From assembly GCA_016209015.1 (NCBI GenBank), contig JACQWY010000030.1:1-48026 (forward strand): DNA of 48,026 nucleotides, read 5' to 3'. Both the position numbers and the translations under genes were made by a program. Positions 1-7,696 of this stretch are shown here, in pieces (the stretch's first letter is position 1; every line of letters starts with the position of its first letter). The notes under the pieces were generated by a model. It was not told where the DNA came from. It searched no databases and saw only the letters and a list, made by a program, of their open reading frames with translations. This stretch comes from Gammaproteobacteria bacterium. Its GTDB lineage: Bacteria; Pseudomonadota; Gammaproteobacteria; Ga0077536.

Positions 1-45
1 GAAAACGTTCTTGGCCAAATCGATGCCGAGGGTAGTAATCTTCAT
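1..45 (-). CDS. IS110/IS1111-family transposase, N-terminus (cut by window edge)
   Basis: The reverse strand from 45 reads MKITTLGIDLAKNVF and runs off the window. This opening is the hallmark N-terminus of IS110/IS1111-family DEDD transposases, where the first Asp belongs to the RuvC-like catalytic core. Only 15 residues are visible, so intactness cannot be judged. The roughly 90 bases upstream (46-135), containing a GGAGCGTCC-like ribosome-binding region, probably include the end of the element. Confidence 0.8.
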   Translation of the reverse strand, partial: MKITTLGIDLAKNVF

Positions 46-137
46 GGCGGACGCTCCTACTCGTTGAGTGTTGATTGACATCTCCACTATGGCACCTAGA
101 TGCCGATTAAGAGTGGGAGCGTCCATTCCATTGATTA

Positions 138-609
138 GCCGAAGGCGTAATCGGACGTTACTACCCGCAGGCGTAATCGGACGTTCCTGCCTGCACGCTC
201 GTAGCCTGCCGTGAACGAGGCGCAGCGCCGGCGGGAAATGGGGTCAGGTTCGAATTCGCGGGCAAGTGCCCGGACATGGGTCGCCCGCGTCGGGCGCGAA
301 ATCGAACCTGACCTCAATTCCCTCCAAAGACGTCCAGCGTGCCTGCAGAACCAGCACCTCACCACCGTCATTCCCGCGAACGCGGGAATCCAGTCACCGA
401 GCCCCGGCGCTACCGATCATCCTCGGGGACAGGCGCTTCGTCGCCGCAACGAGGCCCGGGCTCGGCGCTCGCGAATCCCGCGGTTCACTGCGCCTGCCGC
501 GGGTCACCGGCTGGATTCCCGCGTTCGCGGGAATGACGCGGTGCGAGGCAGTACGTTCTCCGCCACGAACACGGCGACGCACCACCGAACGTCCGATTAC
601 GCCCTCGGC
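138..609. repeat. Nested inverted repeats (REP/MITE-like), no gene
   Basis: Three inverted repeats occur in this gene-free stretch. The outer pair, 138-159 and 588-609, is 22 bp with one mismatch; a second direct copy of its core (GGCGTAATCGGACGTT) lies at 170-186. An inner pair, 366-393 and 511-538, is a perfect 28-bp repeat whose arms are themselves palindromes of the type ATTCCCGCGAACGCGGGAAT. A third pair, GGTCAGGTTCGA at 242-253 and its complement at 302-313, encloses about 48 bases. Open frames here overlap the repeats and are not credible genes. The arrangement suggests several REP-like elements accumulated between the IS110 copy and the hydroxylase operon. Confidence 0.8.
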
Positions 610-637
610 TACGGACCTACGGCGAACATACCGCGAT

Positions 638-1156
638 TCATCCCGCGCCCGCCTCCCGAGGTTCAATCGCGCGCATTTCCTCCGCCGCCTGGCGCACCGC
701 CTTCACGATGTTCGTGTAACCCGTGCAGCGGCAGATGTTGCCGGCGAGCGCCTCGCGGATCTCCTGGTCCGTCGGCGCGGGATTCACGGCGAGCAGCTCG
801 CGCGTCGAGTTGATCATGCCCGGCGTGCAGAAGCCGCACTGCAGACCGTGACAGGCGATGAACGCGCGCTGGATCGGGTGCAGACGTTCAGGGCCGGCGG
901 CAAGGCCTTCGATGGTCTCGACGCTCGCGCCTTCGGCCTGCACCGCGAACATCAGACAGGCGCGCACCGCGCGGCCGCCGACGAGCACGGTGCAGGCGCC
1001 GCACTTGCCGTGCTCGCAACCGACGTGTGTACCGGTCAGCCCGAGCTCGTGGCGCAGGAAATCGGAGAGCAGCAAACGCGGCTCGACGTCGCGGGTGTAG
1101 ACGCGGCCGTTCACGCTCATCGTCACGGGGATCCCGTTCTTGCAGGCTTCGCTCAT
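638..1156 (-). CDS. Molybdenum hydroxylase, 2Fe-2S small subunit (XdhC/CoxS-like)
   Basis: Small electron-transfer subunit of a xanthine dehydrogenase/CO dehydrogenase-family enzyme, passing electrons from the molybdenum centre to FAD. The plant-ferredoxin-type cluster motif [16 protein letters not shown] sits near residue 50, and the second cluster ligands CGFCTPG and CRCTGY lie in the C-terminal helical domain. About 172 residues is normal for the family. Two in-frame ATGs exist; the one at 1156 has AGGGAG 7 nt upstream and is preferred over 1162, which would be only 1 nt from it. It is the last gene of the operon and overlaps the FAD subunit gene end. Substrate is unknown. Confidence 0.93.
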   Translation of the reverse strand: MSEACKNGIPVTMSVNGRVYTRDVEPRLLLSDFLRHELGLTGTHVGCEHGKCGACTVLVGGRAVRACLMFAVQAEGASVETIEGLAAGPERLHPIQRAFIACHGLQCGFCTPGMINSTRELLAVNPAPTDQEIREALAGNICRCTGYTNIVKAVRQAAEEMRAIEPREAGAG

Positions 1157-1158
1157 CG

Positions 1159-2031
1159 TCATGCTCCCTTCGCCAGCGCGTCTTCATGGGCCGCGAGCAG
1201 CGCCTGCTTCACGAGCACGCCCGCAAGATGCCGCTTGTATTCCCCGCCCGCGACGTTGTCGTCCTGCGGATCGATGGCCGCGTCGACGAGCCGCGCCGCT
1301 TCCGCCGCACGCGCCGCGTCGAGCGGCCGGCCGAGCAGCGCCGCGCCGACGTCGACCGCCACCGGTGTCTCCGCGACACCGCCGAGCGCGAGGGAAACCG
1401 CCGTCGTCGCGCCCCGCGTATCGACCGCGACGAGCGCCGCGACGTTCACGATCGCGAAGTCCCCGACCCGCTTCGCGACTTCGCGGAACGCGTAGCCCGT
1501 GCGCGGCGCGGGCACCGGGATGCGGAGCTCGGCCAACACCTCGTGCGGCGCGATGTCCGTGAGATAGGTCGTCACGAAGAACTCCGCGATCGGCACGACG
1601 CGCTCGCCCTCCGCGCTCGCGACGACGAGCTCGGCGCCGAGACAGCAGAGCGCCACACCCGTCTCGGCGGACGGATCGTTGTGCACGACGCTGCCGCCGA
1701 GCGTGCCGCGATTGCGGATCGCCGGATAGCCGACGTGGCCGAGCGCCGCGACGAGCAGCGGCACGCTGTCGCGGACGAGCGGGCTGTCGATCACGTCCCG
1801 GTAACGCGCCAGCGCACCGATGCGCAGCACCGCGCCCTCGCGCACGACGTGACGCAGCGCCTCCACACCGTTGATGTCGACGAGCACCTCGGGCTGGGCG
1901 ACGCGGAAGTTCATCATCGGCACGAGGCTCTGACCGCCGGCGACGATCTTCGCATTGTCGTGTGCGCCGAGCGCCGCGAAGAGCGCGGGCAGCGTGTCGA
2001 CACGGACGTAGTCGAAGGATTTCGGCTTCAC
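1159..2031 (-). CDS. Molybdenum hydroxylase, FAD-binding medium subunit (CoxM-like)
   Basis: FAD subunit of the same hydroxylase, 290 residues, the usual CoxM length. The FAD-binding motif [13 protein letters not shown] is near residue 30 and a second motif, [18 protein letters not shown], near residue 105; both match the family consensus. The start is GTG at 2031, which overlaps the TGA of the upstream CoxG-like gene as GTGA, with GGAGGGAGG just upstream; the end overlaps the small-subunit start. This tight coupling implies one transcript and co-assembly. Confidence 0.93.
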   Translation of the reverse strand: MKPKSFDYVRVDTLPALFAALGAHDNAKIVAGGQSLVPMMNFRVAQPEVLVDINGVEALRHVVREGAVLRIGALARYRDVIDSPLVRDSVPLLVAALGHVGYPAIRNRGTLGGSVVHNDPSAETGVALCCLGAELVVASAEGERVVPIAEFFVTTYLTDIAPHEVLAELRIPVPAPRTGYAFREVAKRVGDFAIVNVAALVAVDTRGATTAVSLALGGVAETPVAVDVGAALLGRPLDAARAAEAARLVDAAIDPQDDNVAGGEYKRHLAGVLVKQALLAAHEDALAKGA

Positions 2032-2498
2032 GTTCCTCCCTCCTCCGCCGCGGGCAGGCTCGCGCCCGCGAGCAGCTTGTCCACGCTCTTGAAGAACTGC
2101 TTCGTCAGCAGCTTCGCGATCGGCAGCAGCGCGCGCTGCGCCATGCCCGTCATCGCGCCGCCGACCTGCACCTCGAAGCTGTAGTTCACCGACGTCGCCG
2201 CGCCGTTCTCGCGGAGCGCCACGGTGCCGGCGACGCTCATCGTGCCGATCGGCCCCGCGCCTTCCGCGAACATCGCGTATTGCTCGCGCCCGAGCCTGTC
2301 GCCGAGACGCATGCTGCCCTTGTAGGTGCCCGAGATCGACGCGATGCCGATTTTCGTCACGAGCTCGTAGGAGTCCGGCGCGACGATGCTGAGCGACTGG
2401 CAGCCGGGCGTGCACTTCTCGATCACGCGGGGATCGTTCAGCGCGTCCCACACCGCATCCTTCGACCCCTCGAGCTGGGATTCGCCTTCGAACTTCAT
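2028..2498 (-). CDS. CoxG/SRPBCC-family protein
   Basis: A 156-residue START/SRPBCC-fold protein of the CO dehydrogenase subunit G family. It opens MKFEGESQLEGSKDAVWDAL and contains PRVIEKCTPGCQS, the typical CoxG start region. In characterised operons CoxG helps recruit or assemble the hydroxylase at the membrane; that role here is inferred from context. It is coupled to the large-subunit gene by ATGA (start 2498, upstream stop 2495-2497) and to the FAD gene by GTGA. The C-terminus has a hydrophobic-basic stretch (ALLPIAKLLTKQFF) that could touch the membrane. Confidence 0.88.
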   Translation of the reverse strand: MKFEGESQLEGSKDAVWDALNDPRVIEKCTPGCQSLSIVAPDSYELVTKIGIASISGTYKGSMRLGDRLGREQYAMFAEGAGPIGTMSVAGTVALRENGAATSVNYSFEVQVGGAMTGMAQRALLPIAKLLTKQFFKSVDKLLAGASLPAAEEGGT

Positions 2499-4810
2499 GC
2501 CGGCGCTCCATACATCTCCCGCCAGCGCGGCGAGGTCCTGAGCAGCGCGATGACGCGCTCGGGCGTCAGCGGCAGCTCGCTCACCCGCACGCCAAAGGGA
2601 CGCAGCGCGTCCTCGACGGCATTCACCATCACCGCCACCGGCATGATCGCGCTGCCCTCGCCCATGCCCTTCGTGCCGAGCGCGGTGTACGGTGAAGGCG
2701 AGATCACGTGATCGCATTTGATCGCCGGCACGTCGGTCGCGAGCGGATGCAGGTAGCTCGTCAGGTCCGTGTTCCAGAGCTGGCCGCGCTCGTCGTAATG
2801 GAATTCCTCCAGCAGCGCGCCGCCGATCCCCTGCACGTAGCCGCCGTGGAGCTGGCCTTCGACGATCATCGGATTGATGATGACGCCGCAGTCGTCCACG
2901 ATCGCGATGTCCTTGACTTCGATCTTCCCGGTCTCGGCATCGACCTCGACGACGATCGCGCTCGAGCCGCTCGGGTGCGTGGAATAGAGCCGGATGCGGC
3001 CGAGCTCGTCCGGCGCCCAGGACGCGATCGGGCTCGTCCAGTAATGCGTCGCCTCGAACGGGTTCGTGACGTGCTTCGGCACGATGCCGAACGCGCCGGG
3101 CCAGAGGTGTAGCTGGTTGCCGAGCGCCTTGAGCGTCAGCGTCCGTTCCCCACCTGCTTCCGCGATCGCACCGCCCGCGATGTCGACGCCCGTCGCCTCG
3201 CACTGCCAGAGGTGGGCGGCGACCTCGATGAGATTCCGCTTCAGCGTGCGCGCCGCCTCCGCGACGCAGGAGACGTTGAACGTCGCGCCGCGGCTCGACC
3301 ACGGGCCCATGCCGTAGGGCACGGCGTTCGTATCGCCATAGATGATGCGCACGTCGTCCGGCGTGCAGCCGAGCTCGTCCGCGACGACCTGGCAGAGCGT
3401 GGTCTCGGTGCCCTGGCCGATGTCCTGGTGGCCCGTCAGCACCAGGATGCCGCCCTCGGGCATGAGGCGCACGGTCGCGACTTCGTAGCTGTTGAAGATG
3501 CAGTTCGGCACCGCGCCGCCCGAGGGCTCGAGCATGGAGGCGAGGCCGATGCCGAGATACCTGCTGCCCGTGCCGTCGTTCTGCCGCGCCTGCCGGCGCT
3601 TCACGCCGTCGTAGTCCACGAGATCGAGCAGCTTGGAGAGACACAGCGCGTAATCGCCGCTGTCGTAGATCGGCCCCGAGATCTGCTGATAGGGAAATTC
3701 GTCCCTGCCGATGAAGTTCCGGCGGCGGAACTCGACGGGCGAGATCCCGAGCGCATCCGCCATGCGGTTCATTGCGACTTCGAGCGGGAAGTTCGCGATG
3801 TCCTTGCCGTAGCCGCGATAGGCGCCGCTCGGCGCCTTGTTCGAGACCGCGACCTTCGTGCTGACCTTGAACGCCTGCCACTTGTAGGGGCCGGGCACGT
3901 AGCCGCAGGCGACGAGGAACTTGCCCGCACCCGCGGCGTGGCAGGTGCCGTCACAGCCGACGTTGCCGTAGACCTTCGCATCGAGCCCCTGCAGGATGCC
4001 GTCGCGGCTGACCGCGACTCTGAGATACCAGACGTAGTCACGACACTGCATGCCGGAGAGCAGATTCTCCTGCCGCGATTCCGTCCACTTCACGGGCCGA
4101 CCGGTGGCGAGCGAGAGCAGGCAGGGGATGACTTCGGCATCGGCCTGGAGCTTGTTGCCGTAGCCGCCGCCGATATCGGGCGCGATCACCTGCACGTCGT
4201 GTTCGGGAAAGTTGAAGGTCTGCGCGACCAGGGTGCGCACGAGGTTCGGCGACTGCGTGGAACAATGCAGCGTGAGCTTGCGGCTGTAGGCGTCGAACTG
4301 CGCGAGCGCGGCACGGCCCTCGAGGCTCACGCCGGAATAGCGGTGCTGCGGGATGCGGTAGTCGAAGACGTGCGCCGCCTGCGCGAAGACCTCGTCGACC
4401 GGCCCGACCGCCATGCCCCACTCGCACTGCACGTTGTCGCCCCAGTCGGGATAGAGCAGCGGCGCGCCGGGCGCGAGCGCGGCCTCGGTGTCGGTGACGG
4501 CGGGCAGCGGCTCGTATTCGACGTCGATGAGCTCGAGCGCGTCCTCGGCGAGATAGCGCGAGTCCGCGGCGACGGCGACGACGGGTTCACCCATGTAGTA
4601 GACCTTCTCCGTCGCGAGCCCGTAGACCGTCGGCACCTTCATGCCGATGTCGATGGTCGGCGGCAGCGGCCCCCAGTACTGCTTCGCGTCCTCTCCGGTC
4701 AGCACCGCATGCACGCCGGGCATGGCCCGCGCGCGCGCGACGTCGATGGACTTGATGCGGGCATGGGCGTGCGGGCTGCGGAGCATCGCCGCGTGCAGCA
4801 TGCCGGGCAC
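2495..4810 (-). CDS. Molybdenum hydroxylase, molybdopterin large subunit, 5'-truncated
   Basis: Catalytic subunit of the hydroxylase. The region corresponding to the active-site loop reads AYRGYG (residues 330-335 counted from the GTG at 4810), not the AYxCSFR of true form I CO dehydrogenase, so the substrate is probably an aromatic, heterocycle or aldehyde rather than CO. The catalytic glutamate is present in GMGEGS near the C-terminus. Upstream of 4810 the frame still reads family-like TGHGRYTDDIS up to about 4844 and then meets a TAA inside an IS5-like end. The usual first 30 or so residues are therefore missing, and expression would need an internal GTG. The gene may be inactive or the operon may lack its own promoter. 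Confidence 0.85.
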   Translation of the reverse strand: MPGMLHAAMLRSPHAHARIKSIDVARARAMPGVHAVLTGEDAKQYWGPLPPTIDIGMKVPTVYGLATEKVYYMGEPVVAVAADSRYLAEDALELIDVEYEPLPAVTDTEAALAPGAPLLYPDWGDNVQCEWGMAVGPVDEVFAQAAHVFDYRIPQHRYSGVSLEGRAALAQFDAYSRKLTLHCSTQSPNLVRTLVAQTFNFPEHDVQVIAPDIGGGYGNKLQADAEVIPCLLSLATGRPVKWTESRQENLLSGMQCRDYVWYLRVAVSRDGILQGLDAKVYGNVGCDGTCHAAGAGKFLVACGYVPGPYKWQAFKVSTKVAVSNKAPSGAYRGYGKDIANFPLEVAMNRMADALGISPVEFRRRNFIGRDEFPYQQISGPIYDSGDYALCLSKLLDLVDYDGVKRRQARQNDGTGSRYLGIGLASMLEPSGGAVPNCIFNSYEVATVRLMPEGGILVLTGHQDIGQGTETTLCQVVADELGCTPDDVRIIYGDTNAVPYGMGPWSSRGATFNVSCVAEAARTLKRNLIEVAAHLWQCEATGVDIAGGAIAEAGGERTLTLKALGNQLHLWPGAFGIVPKHVTNPFEATHYWTSPIASWAPDELGRIRLYSTHPSGSSAIVVEVDAETGKIEVKDIAIVDDCGVIINPMIVEGQLHGGYVQGIGGALLEEFHYDERGQLWNTDLTSYLHPLATDVPAIKCDHVISPSPYTALGTKGMGEGSAIMPVAVMVNAVEDALRPFGVRVSELPLTPERVIALLRTSPRWREMYGAPA

Positions 4811-4844
4811 GCTGATGTCGTCCGTGTAGCGGCCGTGCCCGGTG

Positions 4845-4871
4845 GGATGGACTTATTCAGAGCTTCCTTAA
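4845..4871. repeat. Solo IS5-like element terminus with TTAA target site
   Basis: Bases 4845-4867 match, base for base, the right end of the MITE at 24916-24938 (GGATGGACTTATTCAGAGCTTCC), and 4868-4871 is TTAA, fitting the YTAA-type target of that element (CTAA at the other copy). Only 23 bp of the element remain; hydroxylase coding sequence begins directly at its inner side. The simplest reading is insertion followed by a deletion that removed most of the element and the 5' end of the large-subunit gene. Confidence 0.8.
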
Positions 4872-5069
4872 CCGCGGCGCGGGAGCGGCGGCGAGTCGCG
4901 ACGACGCGCGGGCGTTCGCCCGTGCCCTCGTCGCAGCGCGTGATCCTCCCTTGCTGGAACCGCGTACCCATGACCGTCTCTTGCGGCCTCACGCTCCCTG
5001 ACGGCGCAGCTAGCGTAGTCAGCGACTCTCCGGGCTGTCAAACGCGCGCCCGACGCTGCATTGCGGCGA

Positions 5070-6068
5070 TCAGTGATAGCCCTCGCGCCCGACCTTGCCG
5101 CGGAAGATCCAGTACGCCCAGCCCGTGTAGCCGAGAATGATCGGAATGAGCACCGCCGCGCCCGCGAGCACGAAGCCCTGACTCGCGGGCGGCGCGGCGG
5201 CGGCTTCGATCGAAATCGCGCCGGGCACGAGATCGGGATAGACGCTGATGCCGAGGCCCGTGAAGCACAGCGCGAACACGCCGAGTGCGATGAGGAACGG
5301 CGCGCGCTCGTGGCCGCGGCGGAGCAGGAAGAAGAAGAGAGCGGACGCGATCACGAGCAGCAAGGGCACCTGCGCCGCGAACACGACGTTCGGCCAGGCG
5401 AACCAGCGCGCGTAGTAGCGCTGCCCGAGGAAGGGCGTGGCGAGGCTCACGGCGAGGATGCAGACGAGCGTCGCCGCGCCGAGCGCGAGCGCCTGGCGGC
5501 GGGCCTGCGCCTGCAGCGCACCTTCCGTCTTCATCACCAGCCAACAGGCCCCGAGCCAGGCATAGCCGGCGACGAGGCTCGCGCCGCACAGCGCACTGAA
5601 CGGCGAGAGCCAATCCCAAGTGCCGCCGGCATAGTGGCGGCCCTCGACCGCGATACCCTGCAGGATCGCGCCCAGCACCGCGCCCTGCGCGAAGGCGGCG
5701 AGCGTCGAGCCGGCGAAGAACGCGAGGTCCCAGTACCGGCGATGCCGCGGATTGCGCCAGCGGAATTCGAACGCCACGCCGCGACACGTGAGCGCGAGCA
5801 GCATCGCGACGACGGGCGCGTAGACCGCCGGCAGGATGATTGCATAAGCGAGCGGGAACGCGGCCATCAGCCCGCCGCCGCCGAGCACGAGCCAGGTCTC
5901 GTTGCCGTCCCACACCGGCGCGATGGCGTTCATGGCGAGATCGCGCGAAGGCCCCGGGGCGTAGCGCGGGAAGAGGATGCCGATGCCGAGATCGAAGCCG
6001 TCCATCACGACATAGGCGTACACCGCGAAGACGAGCACCCCGGCCCACACGTAGGGCAGCGCGCTCAC
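5070..6068 (-). CDS. cydB: Cytochrome bd-type quinol oxidase subunit II
   Basis: Membrane subunit II of a bd-type (possibly cyanide-insensitive, Cio) ubiquinol oxidase, 332 residues with about eight or nine hydrophobic helices. The N-terminus YVVMDGFDLGIG and the segment WDGNETWLVLGGGGLMAAFPLAYA are family signatures. The GTG start at 6068 overlaps the cydA stop as GTGA, so the two subunits are translationally coupled. No small cydX-like gene is visible downstream. After 5070, 5000-5069 holds no gene. Confidence 0.95.
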   Translation of the reverse strand: MSALPYVWAGVLVFAVYAYVVMDGFDLGIGILFPRYAPGPSRDLAMNAIAPVWDGNETWLVLGGGGLMAAFPLAYAIILPAVYAPVVAMLLALTCRGVAFEFRWRNPRHRRYWDLAFFAGSTLAAFAQGAVLGAILQGIAVEGRHYAGGTWDWLSPFSALCGASLVAGYAWLGACWLVMKTEGALQAQARRQALALGAATLVCILAVSLATPFLGQRYYARWFAWPNVVFAAQVPLLLVIASALFFFLLRRGHERAPFLIALGVFALCFTGLGISVYPDLVPGAISIEAAAAPPASQGFVLAGAAVLIPIILGYTGWAYWIFRGKVGREGYH

Positions 6069-7483
6069 CGCGCCTCACCCGGCGCCGGCGCGTGGCCGAC
6101 GCCCGACGCGGGCGTGATTCCGGCGCTGCGGATCGGTCCCGGAATCGGCCAGGTCGCGCCGCGCGGATTGACAGGCCGAGCCATGAGCTTCAACGCATAG
6201 CCGAGGCCGGCCGTGAACACGACGAGGTAGACGATCGCGAACGCGACGACGGAGCCGGTGACCGTCGCGGCGTCGATGGGTGAGGCGGAATCCGCGGTGC
6301 GCAAGAGCCCGTACACGGTATAGGGCTGGCGCCCCGCTTCGGTCGTCACCCAGCCCGCGATCACCGCGACGAAGCCCGCGGGCCCCATCCCGATCGCGAA
6401 GCGCTGCAGGGCCCGCGAGACGAAGAGCCGCTTCCGCAGCGCCTGCACGAGCGCCGTCGCGCCGAGCGCGAGCATGAGCGTGCCGAGGCCGACCATCACG
6501 CGGAACGACCAGAACACGAGCGGCACGTTCGGCCACTCCTCGCGCGGGATCGTGTCGAGGCCGGCGAGCGGTGCGTACGCGTCGTGTTTCAGGATGAGCG
6601 AGGACGCGTTCGGGATCGCGAGCGGCCAGCGCACGCGCTGTGCGGCCTCGTCCGGCCAGCCGAAGAGATAGAGCGGTGCGCCGTCCGGATGGCTCTGGAA
6701 GTGTCCCTCCATCGCCATCACTTTCGCCGGCTGATGGACGAGCGTGTTCAGCCCGTGCAGATCGCCGGCGAGGATCTGCAGCGGTGCGGTGACCGCCACC
6801 ATGGCGAGCGCCATCGCGAACATCACGCGCGCCGCCGGATCGCGCGCCGCGCGCCGCAGGTGCCAGGCCGCCGTCGCGCCGACCGCGAGCGCGGTCGTGA
6901 GATAGGCCGCGAGCACGGTGTGCACGAGCCGGTACGGGAAGGACGCGTTGAAGACGATCGCGCGCCAGTCGAGCGGCACGAACTGGCCTGCTTCGTTCAC
7001 GCCGTAACCCGCGGGCGTCTGCATCCAACTGTTCGCCGAGAGGATCCAGAACGCGGAGACGAACGTGCCGAGCGCGACGGCGAGCGTCGCCGCGAAATGC
7101 AGCCGCGGCCCGACGCGTGTGCGGCCGAACAGCATCACGCCGAGGAAGCCCGCCTCGAGGAAGAACGCCGTCATCACCTCGTAGGCCATGAGCGGGCCGA
7201 CGACCGCGCCGGTCTTGTCGGAAAACACGGCCCAGTTCGTGCCGAACTGATAGGACATGACGATGCCGGAGACGACGCCCATCGCGAAGACGAGCGCGAA
7301 GATGCGCAGCCAGTAATCGAAGATCGCGAGGTACACCGCGCGCCGCGTCACGAGCCAGAGGCCCTCGAGCACCGCGAGATAACTCGCGAGCCCGATCGAG
7401 AACGCGGGCAGGATGAAATGGAACGAAATCGTGAACGCGAACTGCAGGCGCGCGAGATCGAGCGCTGTGGGATCTGCCGGCAT
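6065..7483 (-). CDS. cydA: Cytochrome bd-type quinol oxidase subunit I
   Basis: Haem-binding subunit I, which oxidises quinol and reduces oxygen at the cytoplasmic membrane. Visible signatures are FAFTISFHFILPAFSIG (axial His near residue 22), YEVMTAFFLEAGFLGVMLFG, and the C-terminal GWVTTEAGRQPYTVYGLLRT. At 472 residues with a short loop between helices 6 and 7, it resembles the short-Q-loop, CioA-like branch. Start ATG at 7483 is preferred because the residues from there (MPADPTALDLARLQ) align with the family; upstream in-frame residues are basic and atypical. The pair supports respiration under low oxygen or in the presence of respiratory inhibitors. Confidence 0.96.
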   Translation of the reverse strand: MPADPTALDLARLQFAFTISFHFILPAFSIGLASYLAVLEGLWLVTRRAVYLAIFDYWLRIFALVFAMGVVSGIVMSYQFGTNWAVFSDKTGAVVGPLMAYEVMTAFFLEAGFLGVMLFGRTRVGPRLHFAATLAVALGTFVSAFWILSANSWMQTPAGYGVNEAGQFVPLDWRAIVFNASFPYRLVHTVLAAYLTTALAVGATAAWHLRRAARDPAARVMFAMALAMVAVTAPLQILAGDLHGLNTLVHQPAKVMAMEGHFQSHPDGAPLYLFGWPDEAAQRVRWPLAIPNASSLILKHDAYAPLAGLDTIPREEWPNVPLVFWSFRVMVGLGTLMLALGATALVQALRKRLFVSRALQRFAIGMGPAGFVAVIAGWVTTEAGRQPYTVYGLLRTADSASPIDAATVTGSVVAFAIVYLVVFTAGLGYALKLMARPVNPRGATWPIPGPIRSAGITPASGVGHAPAPGEAR

Positions 7484-7696
7484 CGGTCTTCCACTGCGAC
7501 GGTACCGCCCCACAGTGCGCCCGACCGGCACCGCTCGTCTGTCAGCGTCCGTCCGACGCGCGGTAACGCGTCACCACTCGGGATCGCGGCGCTGGCAGGG
7601 CGGGAAAAAGCCGGTGCTATACTCGATCCGCCCGTTCCCCGGCTCCACGATTGCGGCAGGTGCGCGCCGCCCGCCGCGTGCACAAGGATGGTCAGC

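Noticed and set aside
638-4810. Aerobic CO dehydrogenase operon
   Set aside because: The large-subunit loop is AYRGYG rather than AYxCSFR, so CO oxidation is not supported.
3212-5140. Long plus-strand open frame opposite the hydroxylase large subunit
   Set aside because: Antisense shadow of a clear coding region, Arg/Asp/Val-rich composition typical of reversed high-GC genes.
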